Shown here in pieces: positions 51,213 through 60,686 of a stretch of DNA of 64,000 bases. The notes under the pieces were generated by a model, which saw only the letters and a program-made list of their open reading frames with translations, was not told where the DNA came from and ran no database searches. Source of the stretch: Chryseobacterium aurantiacum. Lineage in GTDB: Bacteria; Bacteroidota; Bacteroidia; Flavobacteriales; Weeksellaceae. The DNA lies in NCBI RefSeq assembly GCF_003020585.1, contig NZ_PXUE01000005.1, forward strand, positions 186,001 to 250,000, read 5' to 3'. The stretch's first letter is position 1; every line of letters starts with the position of its first letter. The translations under genes and the position numbers were made by a program.

Positions 51213-51235
51213 AAAGAGGTAAAACTTACCTCTTT
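51213..51235 (-). terminator. Terminator of the DUF4476 gene
   Basis: AAAGAGGTAA (51213-51222) pairs with TTACCTCTTT (51226-51235). On the minus strand a T-run follows. It lies 6 bases past the DUF4476 stop codon. Confidence 0.75.
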
Positions 51236-51241
51236 ATTATT

Positions 51242-52081
51242 CTATGATTTCGCAATAAAATCCATCAGTTCCCTCTTGCTATTTTCAAAATCAAATGCTT
51301 CGTAGACTACAAAATACTTGTTCTTATCAGCACAATTACGGTACATAGATTTCGCTAAAGCCAGTTTATTCTTATCAAAACTAAGCGATTTTACCAAGTC
51401 TCTTATCTGTACAGCGGTAAACATGGTGTTTCGCATCTGTTGATTAATCATTGCAACTTTACCATCGTCAAAACTTTCATTTCTCTTCAACATCTCAAAA
51501 AACTGACGGAAAGTAGCACTATCCATGACATTTCCCGCATTATTCCAGTTTCCGGAGTTATTGCCGTAGGGATTATTCCAGACATCATTCCAATCATTAA
51601 ATCCGTATTGCCCCTGAACAGGATATGAATCTAAAAGATACAATCCTTCATTTGTAAAAAAGTCCAGCACCATTCTGCCATTATTGCGAAGCATTAAAGT
51701 AGTTCTATATATTAAAAAACCATTTTCATAAATAGAGACAGGTACTCTCCCGGATTGTAAATCAAAGAAGCGATATTTTCCTGAGCCATTTGCTATCATC
51801 TGATCTCCCACCTCAACCGTAAAAAAACCTTGTTCAGGAATTCGCAGAAAAACCTCTGCATATCCATAGTTTTTATTCCATTGATAACTGGGGCTTTTTA
51901 TCTTATTACTGGGGCGGTCTGAATTGCGTTCAAAAGTTTTATTTCTTGCATTCATACCGTTTGGAGTCTGCATTTCTGTGGTAGAAGCTTCATTTCTTAG
52001 CAGTTCTCCTGCTTTTCCTGCTTCCTGGGCAAATGAACTGATGCCTATCAAAAGCATTGAACTTATAAAAATTTTCTTCAT
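51242..52081 (-). CDS. DUF4476 secreted protein
   Basis: The 279-residue protein has a signal peptide (SSMLLIGISSFAQ). A beta-rich N-terminal region binds or folds onto itself (VEVGDQMIANGSGKYRFFDL). The C-terminal DUF4476 domain begins near residue 185 (FRQFFEMLKRNESFDDGKVA; VQIRDLVKSLSFDKNKLALA). DUF4476 is common in Bacteroidota exported proteins and has no known activity. It is a single gene with its own terminator. Confidence 0.85.
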   Translation of the reverse strand: MKKIFISSMLLIGISSFAQEAGKAGELLRNEASTTEMQTPNGMNARNKTFERNSDRPSNKIKSPSYQWNKNYGYAEVFLRIPEQGFFTVEVGDQMIANGSGKYRFFDLQSGRVPVSIYENGFLIYRTTLMLRNNGRMVLDFFTNEGLYLLDSYPVQGQYGFNDWNDVWNNPYGNNSGNWNNAGNVMDSATFRQFFEMLKRNESFDDGKVAMINQQMRNTMFTAVQIRDLVKSLSFDKNKLALAKSMYRNCADKNKYFVVYEAFDFENSKRELMDFIAKS

Positions 52082-52184
52082 TCCTTATTTTTTCAAAAAT
52101 CAATCTCCATTTTTATGCCAAAAAAGGGGAAAATCAGTTGATTTCCCCCTTTTATATTGAAATGATTAATTTCTTAATCAAGTA

Positions 52185-53588
52185 TTACATATGAATTGAT
52201 CTTTTTGCAGTAGCATCCAATGCAGCTTCTTTAATAGCTTCTGCATAGGTTGGGTGAGCGTGAGAACTTCTTGCAATATCTTCAGCACTTGCACGGAATT
52301 CCATAGCAATTACTCCTTCAGCAATAAGGTCGGCAGCTCTTGCTCCAATGATGTGCATACCTAAGATCTCATCAGTTTTTTCGTCTGCGATAATCTTCAC
52401 AAGACCATCAGTATCACCACTTGCACGGCTTCTTCCTAATGCTCTCATTGGGAAAGAACCTACTTTGTAAGCTACTCCCTCCTCTTTCAATTGCTCTTCA
52501 GTTTTACCTACTCCTGCAACTTCCGGCCAAGTATATACAACACCTGGAATAAGGTTATAGTTGATGTGAGGTTTTTGACCTGCTAGTATTTCAGCAACAA
52601 GAACTCCTTCTTCCTCTGCTTTGTGAGCAAGCATTGCTCCTTTAATAACGTCACCAATTGCGTAAATATTTGCAACATTAGTCTGTAGGTGATCGTTTGT
52701 TTTTACTCTTCCTCTTTCGTCAAGCTCTACACCAGCCTTTTCAAGACCAAGACCATCTGTATAAGGTTTTCTACCTACAGACACTAAACAATAATCTCCT
52801 TCTACAACTACCTCTTCTCCTTTTTTATCTTTAGCCGTAATTTTTACTGTATCTCCGTTTCTCTCAACTGCAGAAACCGCAGTAGAAAGCATAAACTTCA
52901 TCCCTTGCTTTTTAAGAACCTTAGTTAATTCCTTGCTTAAAGCTCCATCCATTCCAGGGATAATTTTATCCATGAATTCAACAACTGTTACCTGAGCGCC
53001 TAATCTTAAGTATACAGAACCTAATTCAAGACCAATAACTCCACCACCAATTACTACAAGGTGCTTAGGAATTTCTTTAAGGTTTAAAGCTTCTGTAGAA
53101 GTGATCACTCTTTCTTTATCAAGAGAGATAAAAGGAAGTGAAGACGGCTTAGAACCTGTTGCAATAATGGTATATTTAGATTCGATCGTTTCAGAAGAAC
53201 CGTCGTTTTTAGTGATTTTAATCTGAGTAGCAGATTCAAAACTTCCCAATCCTTCAAAAACGGTAATTTTGTTTTTGTCCATCAAAAAGTTGATCCCCTT
53301 AGTTGTTTGATCTACAACTTCGTTCTTACGTTCAATGATTCTTGCAATATCTGCTTTTGGTTCATTGATAATAATTCCGTGGCTTGCAAAATTGTGTTTT
53401 GCATTCTCGAAATGCTCAGAGCTGTCAAGAAGTGCTTTTGACGGAATACATCCAACGTTAAGACAAGTTCCGCCTAAAGTTGAATATTTTTCAATAATTG
53501 CTGTTTTGAAACCTAACTGTGCTGCACGGATCGCAGCTACATAACCCCCAGGACCAGAACCTATTACGGTAACATCGAATTGACTCAT
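52185..53588 (-). CDS. lpd: Dihydrolipoamide dehydrogenase
   Basis: This flavoenzyme is the E3 component of the pyruvate and 2-oxoglutarate dehydrogenase complexes. The 467-residue protein shows the FAD motif VIGSGPGGYVAAIRAA, the redox-active disulfide in GGTCLNVGCIPSKAL, the NAD motif VIGGGVIGLELGSV, and the C-terminal catalytic HAHPTYAEAIKEAAL. It is monocistronic here. No E1 or E2 genes are adjacent, which is common for a shared E3. Confidence 0.96.
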   Translation of the reverse strand: MSQFDVTVIGSGPGGYVAAIRAAQLGFKTAIIEKYSTLGGTCLNVGCIPSKALLDSSEHFENAKHNFASHGIIINEPKADIARIIERKNEVVDQTTKGINFLMDKNKITVFEGLGSFESATQIKITKNDGSSETIESKYTIIATGSKPSSLPFISLDKERVITSTEALNLKEIPKHLVVIGGGVIGLELGSVYLRLGAQVTVVEFMDKIIPGMDGALSKELTKVLKKQGMKFMLSTAVSAVERNGDTVKITAKDKKGEEVVVEGDYCLVSVGRKPYTDGLGLEKAGVELDERGRVKTNDHLQTNVANIYAIGDVIKGAMLAHKAEEEGVLVAEILAGQKPHINYNLIPGVVYTWPEVAGVGKTEEQLKEEGVAYKVGSFPMRALGRSRASGDTDGLVKIIADEKTDEILGMHIIGARAADLIAEGVIAMEFRASAEDIARSSHAHPTYAEAIKEAALDATAKRSIHM

Positions 53589-53631
53589 GTTATTTTATGA
53601 ATTTGTTTATTATTATCTAACTTAATTCTTA

Positions 53632-53639
53632 CAAATTTA
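53632..53639 (-). promoter_or_regulatory. -7 promoter box of lpd
   Basis: The minus strand reads TAAATTTG, a full TAnnTTTG match, 44 bases before the ATG at 53588. Confidence 0.5.
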
Positions 53640-53709
53640 CGTATAAATTACCACGTGAGAAAGTGAGATTTATCAAATTTATTGAATTTTAGCCTTAAAA
53701 AAGGAGCTT

Positions 53710-54036
53710 TTACCGATTGGCATTTATCCAGATAATTACTGCAAAAAATATCAAAGCCATTCCAATTTTAATTCCTCCTGAAACCATCAATATTAATCCA
53801 GCAATAATAACAATAAACCCTGCTATATATAATAAGATGCTGACAATAGTACGGTATTTATTTTTTTCCTTTAATATCTCCTGTTTATCAGCATGGATGC
53901 CTTTCATTACCTCATCTACATCTTCCTGATTGTAGCCTTCCTGAATTATTAATCGATAAATATATTTTTCACTGTAATTTTCGGCCAGAAATTTTTTATA
54001 CTTGTTGAATATTTCTCTTTTTAAATCTTCATTCAT
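53710..54036 (-). CDS. Small membrane protein with cytosolic helical head
   Basis: The 108-residue protein has a charged helical N-terminal half (FNKYKKFLAENYSEKYIYRL; EDVDEVMKGIHADKQEIL). Two hydrophobic helices follow near residues 62-84 and 88-104 (TIVSILLYIAGFIVIIAGLI; IGMALIFFAVIIWI). No family is recognised. It lies upstream of lpd and probably has its own promoter. Confidence 0.65.
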   Translation of the reverse strand: MNEDLKREIFNKYKKFLAENYSEKYIYRLIIQEGYNQEDVDEVMKGIHADKQEILKEKNKYRTIVSILLYIAGFIVIIAGLILMVSGGIKIGMALIFFAVIIWINANR

Positions 54037-54097
54037 GGTTAAAAAATGTGATTAATTGGGAAAGTAATTTTTTATTTTATTTATTTTAGAGAACTCA

Positions 54098-54451
54098 TTA
54101 ATCCACATTCATTTTTCCTTGACCAAATGTACCTGTGCTTTCAAAAAAAGAACCACCATACACATACCAGTCAAGGCTTTCAATATATTCAACTGCATTT
54201 TCAGGAGTTATTTGAGGACGGTCTTTTTTCGAAACAATTCCTTTGTACCATCTTCCGGATTTGGAAAAGCTTTCATATTCCACAAAATAATGAATCCATA
54301 TTCTTTGGCACAACTTACACTGCTGAATGGTTACTTCTCCATACCTTCCGTTAGTATGATCTATACCTAATTCTGAGCTTCTGTATTCAGTATAATTGGA
54401 GCCTGGTTTTTCACAAGCACATCCTATTTGAGGAATTTTATTCATTGACAT
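54098..54451 (-). CDS. Small protein with clustered cysteines, unknown function
   Basis: The 117-residue protein has Cys pairs near the N-terminus (GCACEKPGSN) and middle (QQCKLCQRIWIHYFVEYESF), which may bind zinc, then an aromatic-rich C-terminus (DWYVYGGSFFESTGTFGQG). It has no signal peptide. The motif spacing resembles small zinc-ribbon proteins of Bacteroidota. The function is unknown. It may be cotranscribed with the small membrane-protein gene 61 bases downstream. Confidence 0.65.
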   Translation of the reverse strand: MSMNKIPQIGCACEKPGSNYTEYRSSELGIDHTNGRYGEVTIQQCKLCQRIWIHYFVEYESFSKSGRWYKGIVSKKDRPQITPENAVEYIESLDWYVYGGSFFESTGTFGQGKMNVD

Positions 54452-54513
54452 TTATTTTATCAGATCCCAAATCTAAGAAAATAAAACCCCATAAGGCAAA
54501 TGACAGGACGATA

Positions 54514-55593
54514 CTATTTCATCAAATCCAACAGTACCTTTTCATATTTGCCCATGATGATATTTTTTGAAAATCTGGATTTAATAGAATTTTTTATAGC
54601 ATCACGATTATAATTTTGCTGCATTGCAGACATTATTTTCTGTGCAAAATCCTCATAATTTTCAATATTACCCACTTCCCCATTGATGTTATGCTGAATA
54701 ATCTCGTTGATTCCTCCGGGGCAGTTATTGGCTAGGGAATAAGTCCCACAGGCTCCAGCTTCCAAAAGAACATTAGGAAAACCCTCATATCTCGAAGAAA
54801 GGATGAATAGATCTGCATACTTCAAAAATTGGTAAGGATTTTCTTGGCGGCCATGAAAAATAACGTTTTTTAACCCTAGAAATTCTTTCATCTGGAGCAA
54901 TACGTCTTTATCTTTACCATCTCCAAGGATGTGAAGTTGAACATTTTCACTTTTAAGCCTTGAAAATACTTTTAATAAATTGTCAAAGCCCTTTCTTGCA
55001 GATAAATTACCGATGGCCACTACATTTTTATAATTGTATTTGAAACATTCAGGTTTGGAAGAGACCGATAATTTTTCATCAATAAAATCAAAATCTACAG
55101 GGTTATTGATCTTGACAATTTTTTTCTTTTTAATCTTAAAATTATCAACAAGATCTTTCATCATATCATCACTTTGAGCAATGATTTTCTGGTAGTTATT
55201 ATAAAAATTATAGAAAAATTTGATTTCCTTTCTGGTAACATGCTGTGTCACCACATTTGTTTCTCTGGCAATAAACTTTGTTCTTGGAAAAAGCTTTATG
55301 AATAATGATAAATAAGCATTCACTTCCCCAAACCCGGAAAATACAATATCAGGTTTTCTTCTGTAGATCTCGCCTAAAATAGGCTTTAGTGAATGTCTGA
55401 TTCTTTCTGTGTTGATGTCTATAATTTCAACATCATTTTTCAGGAAATTAAGATATCCGCCTTGTTTCCGTAAAAGCAAAATCTTAGGCTCAAAGCGATC
55501 TCTGGAGAGATGATTTGCAATGGTGGTAACAATTCTTTCTGCGCCTCCGGTTTCTAAGTCCGGCAGAATAAATATGACAGATATTTTTTTCAT
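54514..55593 (-). CDS. Glycosyltransferase, GT4 family
   Basis: The 359-residue protein has a GT-B fold. The N-terminal domain starts SVIFILPDLETGGAERIVTT, and the C-terminal domain includes VVAIGNLSARKGFDNLLKVF, LHILGDGKDKDVL, and the donor-binding SRYEGFPNVLLEAGACGTYS (EX7E-type motif). It transfers a sugar from a nucleotide donor, likely for a surface polysaccharide, LPS or exopolymer. It is an isolated gene here, so its pathway is unknown. Confidence 0.9.
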   Translation of the reverse strand: MKKISVIFILPDLETGGAERIVTTIANHLSRDRFEPKILLLRKQGGYLNFLKNDVEIIDINTERIRHSLKPILGEIYRRKPDIVFSGFGEVNAYLSLFIKLFPRTKFIARETNVVTQHVTRKEIKFFYNFYNNYQKIIAQSDDMMKDLVDNFKIKKKKIVKINNPVDFDFIDEKLSVSSKPECFKYNYKNVVAIGNLSARKGFDNLLKVFSRLKSENVQLHILGDGKDKDVLLQMKEFLGLKNVIFHGRQENPYQFLKYADLFILSSRYEGFPNVLLEAGACGTYSLANNCPGGINEIIQHNINGEVGNIENYEDFAQKIMSAMQQNYNRDAIKNSIKSRFSKNIIMGKYEKVLLDLMK

Positions 55594-55727
55594 CAGTTAA
55601 AGTTACTAAAAAGTTTGCTTATGTTTAAAGGGAAGCCGGGCTGTAGAATACTTATTAACAGAAATTAACTAAGCTTTAAAAAGGAGTTTATTTCACATTT
55701 ATTCTTAAAAACAAAACAGGAACAAAA

Positions 55728-55763
55728 ATAAATTAAGCTCTTCGACCGAAGAGCTTAATTTAT
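55728..55763. terminator. Perfect 17-bp inverted repeat, terminator of recQ
   Basis: ATAAATTAAGCTCTTCG (55728-55744) pairs perfectly with CGAAGAGCTTAATTTAT (55747-55763) around two bases. It lies 23 bases past the recQ stop codon. It has A-rich left and T-rich right ends, so it can act in both directions. Confidence 0.75.
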
Positions 55764-55786
55764 TTCTTTTAATTATCTTAAAATCT

Positions 55787-57991
55787 TTAATTTGCAACGT
55801 CACTGATAAATTTGATTCTCAGCATTCTGACTTCTTCATCAGACAATTCATCTCCAAATTCATCAAGCAGCACTTTCATGCTGTCACTCTCAGATTCGTT
55901 CATAAATTCCATAAAGCCATCAACAATATCTTCATCAAAGTTATCTTCAATATAATAATCAATATTCAGCTTTGTTCCCTGATAAACAATCCTTTCCATT
56001 TCTTTCAATAGTTCATCCATAGAAAGATTTTTAGCTCTTGCTATATCTTCAAGATCAATTTTCTTATCTGTGCTCTGAATAATGAAAACTTTATGGCTGG
56101 ATTTATTGGCAACCTGCTTCAAAACCATATCCTGCGTACGTTCTATATTGTTATCTTCAACATACGTTTTAATATAGTCAGCGAATTCCTTACCGTATTT
56201 TTTAGCTTTTCCTTCACCCACCCCATAGATCTTAGTGATTTCATCTACGGTAATAGGATATTGAACCGTCATATCCTCTAAACTTGGGTCCATAAACACC
56301 GTGTAAGGAGGAATACCATGCTTTTTAGCTACTTTTTTTCTTAATTCTTTTAGCAGAGTGAACAGATTTTGATCTAAGCCTCCGGCTGCCTGCTGTTGTA
56401 CCTGATCACTGTCTGCCTTCGCTTGCGTAAGGTCAAATTCTCTGTCTTCTGTAATTAAAAAGAGTTCCTTGGATTTACCATTTAAAACCTCTCTGCCCTT
56501 TTCCGCAATCTTTAAAACCCCGTAGGTTTCAATATCTTTTTGCAGAAAATTTTGAACAGTAGCCTGTCTCAGGATTGTTTTCCAATAGTTATCCTTTTCA
56601 TCTTTTCCGAAGCTAAAATGAGGATTCTGCTCCAGTTTATAAGATTTTGTAACTGCTGTTTCTTTTCCAACGATAACAGAAATTAAATCTTTTGACTTGA
56701 ATTTTTCTCCGGTATCATTAATCAGTTCTAGTACTTTTTTTAGATCTGTAGTAGCATCCTTTAATTTTGGAGGATTGAATGAGTTATCACACATCTTGGC
56801 TCCGTCTCCATTTACAGGATCAAAGATTTCTCCAAAATAATACAGGATATACTGTCTTCTGCTCATTGAAGTTTCGGCATAGCCTACTACTTCATTCAAG
56901 AGCTGTAGTCCGATTTCTCTTTCAGAAACAGGCTTTTGCGCCAGGAATTTCTCTAGTTTTTCAATGTCCTTAGGATCATAGAATGCCAGACAATGACCTT
57001 CACCACCGTCTCTTCCTGCTCTTCCCGTTTCCTGATAATAGCTTTCCAGAGATTTCGGGAAGTCATAATGAATCACGAAACGAACGTCCGGTTTGTCAAT
57101 TCCCATTCCAAAAGCAATGGTTGCAACAATAACATCTACTTCCTCCATCAGGAATTTATCCTGATTGGCAACCCTTACCTTTTGATCAAGACCAGCATGG
57201 TAAGGAAGTGCATTGATTCCGTTCACCTGAAGCAATTGGGCAAATTCTTCCACCTTTCTTCTGCTCAGACAATATACGATTCCTGATTTTCCTTTATGCT
57301 GATTAATAAATTTAACAATCTCCCTGTCTATATTTATTTTGGGACATACCTCATAATATAGATTAGGACGGTTAAAACTTTCCTTGAAGACCAAAGCATT
57401 CGTCATACCCAATGTCTTTTGGATATCATCCTGAACCTTTGGCGTTGCTGTTGCCGTTAAGGCGATCACCGGTACATTGGCAATCTTATCAATAATCTGT
57501 TTCAAGTTCCTGTATTCCGGTCTGAAATCATGTCCCCACTCTGAAATACAGTGTGCCTCATCAATAGCAAAGAAAGAAATCTTAACTTCTTTCAAAAAGT
57601 CCAGATAATCATCTTTAATCAATGATTCAGGAGCAACATACAAAAGTTTGGTTTTCCCGCTTTTTATGTCGTCAAAAACCTGTTTTGTCTGTGTCTTATT
57701 TAATGATGAATTTAATACATGCGCTACCCCATTCTCAGATGAAAGTCCGTTTACGGCATCTACCTGATTTTTCATTAACGCTATTAAAGGTGAAACAACT
57801 ATTGCCGTACCTTCGGAAATAAGTGCCGGAAGCTGATAACATAATGATTTACCACCACCTGTAGGCATCAACACAAATATATCCTTCCCATTCAATAGGT
57901 TTTCTATGATTTGTTCCTGCTGTCCCTTAAATGTAGAAAACCCAAAATACTTTTTCAATTCGCCCGATAAATTGGCTTTTTTTGCGCTCAT
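55787..57991 (-). CDS. recQ: ATP-dependent DNA helicase RecQ
   Basis: The 734-residue helicase has Walker [10 protein letters not shown] (42-50) and the DEAH box [18 protein letters not shown] (about 143-160). Motif VI is [13 protein letters not shown]. The RQC region follows, then an HRDC domain (about 545-620; [20 protein letters not shown]) and a long acidic C-terminal tail. The zinc module is degenerate: [12 protein letters not shown] near 377 has Ser where the first Cys usually stands, and only Cys401 of the later cysteines is seen. It unwinds DNA in repair and recombination. It is divergent from kdsD. Confidence 0.95.
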   Translation of the reverse strand: MSAKKANLSGELKKYFGFSTFKGQQEQIIENLLNGKDIFVLMPTGGGKSLCYQLPALISEGTAIVVSPLIALMKNQVDAVNGLSSENGVAHVLNSSLNKTQTKQVFDDIKSGKTKLLYVAPESLIKDDYLDFLKEVKISFFAIDEAHCISEWGHDFRPEYRNLKQIIDKIANVPVIALTATATPKVQDDIQKTLGMTNALVFKESFNRPNLYYEVCPKINIDREIVKFINQHKGKSGIVYCLSRRKVEEFAQLLQVNGINALPYHAGLDQKVRVANQDKFLMEEVDVIVATIAFGMGIDKPDVRFVIHYDFPKSLESYYQETGRAGRDGGEGHCLAFYDPKDIEKLEKFLAQKPVSEREIGLQLLNEVVGYAETSMSRRQYILYYFGEIFDPVNGDGAKMCDNSFNPPKLKDATTDLKKVLELINDTGEKFKSKDLISVIVGKETAVTKSYKLEQNPHFSFGKDEKDNYWKTILRQATVQNFLQKDIETYGVLKIAEKGREVLNGKSKELFLITEDREFDLTQAKADSDQVQQQAAGGLDQNLFTLLKELRKKVAKKHGIPPYTVFMDPSLEDMTVQYPITVDEITKIYGVGEGKAKKYGKEFADYIKTYVEDNNIERTQDMVLKQVANKSSHKVFIIQSTDKKIDLEDIARAKNLSMDELLKEMERIVYQGTKLNIDYYIEDNFDEDIVDGFMEFMNESESDSMKVLLDEFGDELSDEEVRMLRIKFISDVAN

Positions 57992-58023
57992 CTAATTTTC
58001 TATTGCTAAATTTGCATCTAACC

Positions 58024-58031
58024 CAAAGTTA
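58024..58031 (-). promoter_or_regulatory. -7 promoter box of recQ
   Basis: The minus strand reads TAACTTTG, a full TAnnTTTG match, 33 bases before the ATG at 57991. Confidence 0.5.
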
Positions 58032-58149
58032 TAAAAATTCTGCTTAAAATAAAAGCGAACGAATTTATAAAAAATAAAACTTATATTAAATTTTGTTTTT
58101 AAAATATAACATTTTTTAAAAACTTTTTTGTATACCTTATTGTCATAAA

Positions 58150-59109
58150 ATGGATAGAACCAACATAATATCAATAGCTAAAAGTACTTTAGAAATAGAA
58201 ATTTCAGAACTTGAAAAATTAAAAAACAGAATTGACGACCAGTTTGCCCAGGCCGTAGAAATTATTCACTCTGCAAAAGGAAAACTGATTGTAGTAGGTA
58301 TTGGAAAATCAGCTCATGTAGGTAATAAAATTGTTGCTACACTGAACTCTACAGGAACTCCATCACAATTTCTGCATGCTTCTGAGGCCATTCATGGGGA
58401 TCTGGGAGTGATCCAGAAACAGGATGTAGTGCTATGCATCTCCAATTCCGGAAATTCTCCTGAAATTGCCAACCTTGTTCCTTATTTGAAAGATTATTCT
58501 TCTGCACTGATAGGAATGACTGGTAACAAAAGCAGTAAATTGGCAGAATTCTCTGAAATTATCCTTAATACCCACGTGGATGTTGAGGCTTGCCCTAATA
58601 AACTGGCCCCTACAAGTTCTACCACTATTCAAATGGCATTAGGAGATGCGCTTGCCGTAGCTTTAATGGAACTGAATGAGTTCAAAGCAAATGATTTCGC
58701 CAAGTTTCATCCCGGAGGAAGTTTAGGAAAAAACCTGACTTCTAAGGTTGAGCAGTTCTTATCTTCACAAAAGCCTCAGGTTTCTGAAGATGCCACCATA
58801 AGAGATGTAATTATTTCCATCAGTGCTTCAAGCCACGGAATAACGGTGGTTACCAATGGAGATGAGATTGTGGGAGTTATTACAGACGGTGACTTAAGAA
58901 GAATGTTGATGAAAGGAGAGGATATCAGTAAAGTATTTGCCAAGGACATCATGTCTTCTCATCCAAGAACTATTGAAAAAGATGCCAGAGCCAAGGAAGC
59001 CATGAAAACTTTGAAAGAAAATAATATTGGCCAGCTTGTAGTTACTGAAAACGGAAAGTATTTCGGAATCATTGACCTGCATAAGTTACTGGATGAGGGA
59101 ATAAACTAA
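58150..59109 (+). CDS. kdsD: D-arabinose-5-phosphate isomerase (KdsD/KpsF/GutQ family)
   Basis: The enzyme converts ribulose-5-phosphate to arabinose-5-phosphate, the first step of Kdo synthesis for LPS. The 319-residue protein has a SIS domain (GKLIVVGIGKSAHVGNKIVA; CISNSGNSPE; PTSSTTIQMALGDALAVALM; FAKFHPGGSLGK) and two CBS domains (about 205-319). It is divergent from recQ and 11 bases ahead of the Crp/Fnr gene. Confidence 0.95.
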   Translation: MDRTNIISIAKSTLEIEISELEKLKNRIDDQFAQAVEIIHSAKGKLIVVGIGKSAHVGNKIVATLNSTGTPSQFLHASEAIHGDLGVIQKQDVVLCISNSGNSPEIANLVPYLKDYSSALIGMTGNKSSKLAEFSEIILNTHVDVEACPNKLAPTSSTTIQMALGDALAVALMELNEFKANDFAKFHPGGSLGKNLTSKVEQFLSSQKPQVSEDATIRDVIISISASSHGITVVTNGDEIVGVITDGDLRRMLMKGEDISKVFAKDIMSSHPRTIEKDARAKEAMKTLKENNIGQLVVTENGKYFGIIDLHKLLDEGIN

Positions 59110-59119
59110 TGCTGATGAT

Positions 59120-59683
59120 ATGAGCCATTTTCTACAAGCACATATCCGGGAAATCATTACCCTTACAGATGATGAATTTGAGATTCTGCAAGGTTCTTTC
59201 ATAAAAAAAAGATTCCGGAAAAGACAATTTCTGATACAGGAGCATCAGCCTGTACAAGAGATTTTTCTGATAGAGAAAGGTATTCTTAAAAGCAGTATAA
59301 TAGACAATACAGGAAAGGAACATATTCTTCAGTTTGCTTCAGCCAACTGGTGGATTTCAGATTTTGCAGCCTTTTTTAAGCAGGAAAACTCATCGCTAGC
59401 TGTAGAATGCATTGAAGATTCTGAAGTGTACGCAATATCTTATGAAGATTTAAATATACTTTGTTCAAAAGTCCCGGCAATGGAACGCTTTTTCAGGATA
59501 AAGTCCAATTTCGGATATGTGGCCCTACAGCAAAGAATTCTTTCATTAATGAGTAAGTCAGCCAAAGAACGGTATGAAGATTTTATACAACAATATCCAG
59601 GCTTTATAGACCATATTCCCAAACAGCTTATTGCAAGCTACCTGGGAGTTTCCAGAGAAACATTAAGCCGATTATATTCTTAA
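59120..59683 (+). CDS. Crp/Fnr-family transcriptional regulator
   Basis: The 187-residue protein has an N-terminal cyclic-nucleotide-type beta-roll (about 20-115; KRQFLIQEHQPVQEIFLIEK) and a C-terminal winged helix (PKQLIASYLGVSRETLSRLY). The FNR iron-sulfur cysteines are missing, so it is not a classical oxygen sensor. A terminator or operator hairpin that matches a CRP-type palindrome follows its stop. The PfpI-like gene downstream is a possible target. Confidence 0.88.
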   Translation: MSHFLQAHIREIITLTDDEFEILQGSFIKKRFRKRQFLIQEHQPVQEIFLIEKGILKSSIIDNTGKEHILQFASANWWISDFAAFFKQENSSLAVECIEDSEVYAISYEDLNILCSKVPAMERFFRIKSNFGYVALQQRILSLMSKSAKERYEDFIQQYPGFIDHIPKQLIASYLGVSRETLSRLYS

Positions 59684-59709
59684 GATGTGACCTAGGTCAC
59701 GTCTTTTTT
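59682..59709 (+). terminator. Hairpin with CRP-like palindrome downstream of the Crp/Fnr gene
   Basis: AAGATGTGACC pairs with GGTCACGTCTT and runs into eight Ts, a good Rho-independent terminator. It starts within the stop codon of the regulator (59681-59683). Its core GTGACCTAGGTCAC (59687-59700) is also a perfect palindrome matching the CRP half-sites TGTGA/TCAC. Both readings are possible. Confidence 0.7.
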
Positions 59710-59780
59710 TTGAGGTATGTCCTTATTATGGTTAATTTAAAAGTCCAATCTTTGTATTATAATTCTAATAATAAATACCA

Positions 59781-60467
59781 ATGAAAAAGAAAGCATTAAT
59801 TGTAGTGACAAGTGTGGAAAAATATCCTAATATGGAAAGAGCAACAGGCCTTTGGCTGGGTGAAGCTGTTCATTTTTATGAAAAGCTAGAAGAAAAAGGC
59901 TATGATATTGATTTTGTAAGCCCGAAAGGCGGCTATACTCCACTAGATCCTATTTCCCTTCAAATGTTTGTACAGCCCGTAGACTGGAAATACTATGCTG
60001 ATGACATTTTCAGAGATAAACTAGCCAATACCTTAAAGCCGGAGGACATCACCCCTAAAGATTATGGCATTATTTACTATGCAGGAGGCCATGGTGTTGT
60101 TTGGGATTTTCCTGACAATAAAGAATTACAGGAAATTGCCCGCAGTATTTATGAAGATGGAGGAATTGTATCATCAGTATGCCACGGAGCTGTAGGTCTT
60201 TTTAATGTAAAGCTTTCCGATGGAGAAAATCTGATTAATGGAAAAACACTTACTGGTTTTTCTAACTCTGAAGAAATTGCTGCAGAACTAGCCGATCACA
60301 TGCCTTACCTAACAGAAGATGTACTGAAAAGTAAAGGGGCAAATTATGTAAAAGCAGATCAGGATTTTATTCCTTTTGCTATTTCTGATGGAAGACTTGT
60401 TACAGGACAAAATCCTCAATCCGGAGGTGCTGTAGCAGAGAAAGTATTGGAAATTCTGGAAAAATAA
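59781..60467 (+). CDS. DJ-1/PfpI-family protein (Hsp31-like)
   Basis: The 228-residue protein has the class I glutamine-amidotransferase fold. The nucleophile cysteine is in IVSSVCHGAVGLF (about residue 135), near YAGGHGVVWDFP, and the Glu in GLWLGEAVHFYEK completes the usual Glu-Cys-His set. Family members are glyoxalase III-type chaperones (Hsp31) that detoxify methylglyoxal. It follows the Crp/Fnr gene and its hairpin, which may control it. Confidence 0.88.
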   Translation: MKKKALIVVTSVEKYPNMERATGLWLGEAVHFYEKLEEKGYDIDFVSPKGGYTPLDPISLQMFVQPVDWKYYADDIFRDKLANTLKPEDITPKDYGIIYYAGGHGVVWDFPDNKELQEIARSIYEDGGIVSSVCHGAVGLFNVKLSDGENLINGKTLTGFSNSEEIAAELADHMPYLTEDVLKSKGANYVKADQDFIPFAISDGRLVTGQNPQSGGAVAEKVLEILEK

Positions 60468-60491
60468 ATCCTAGAACCGGAAATAAAAAAC

Positions 60492-60529
60492 AGCCAACAG
60501 CCCAAAATAGTTATTTTGGGCTGTTGGCT
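60492..60529. terminator. Strong 18-bp hairpin after the PfpI-like gene
   Basis: AGCCAACAGCCCAAAATA (60492-60509) pairs exactly with TATTTTGGGCTGTTGGCT (60512-60529). The poly-A run lies on its left side, so the U-tract polarity fits the minus strand although both flanking genes read rightward. Confidence 0.7.
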
Positions 60530-60686
60530 ATTCCACCTGAAAGTATCTTTAAGTACGTCAACTGTCTGGAACATAAACTTGAACAAAATCATTGGTAATA
60601 AATTCTAAATACTGATTATTATTTCATAATTTCGCAGACTTAAACTGCTTGCCTCACAGGGTTAGCATTTTGATAGATTCTACTAT

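Noticed and set aside
57992..58174. Minus-strand frame of 60 codons upstream of recQ
   Set aside because: It abuts the recQ start, covers the recQ -7 box and the kdsD start, and has AT-driven residue content, so it is not a gene.
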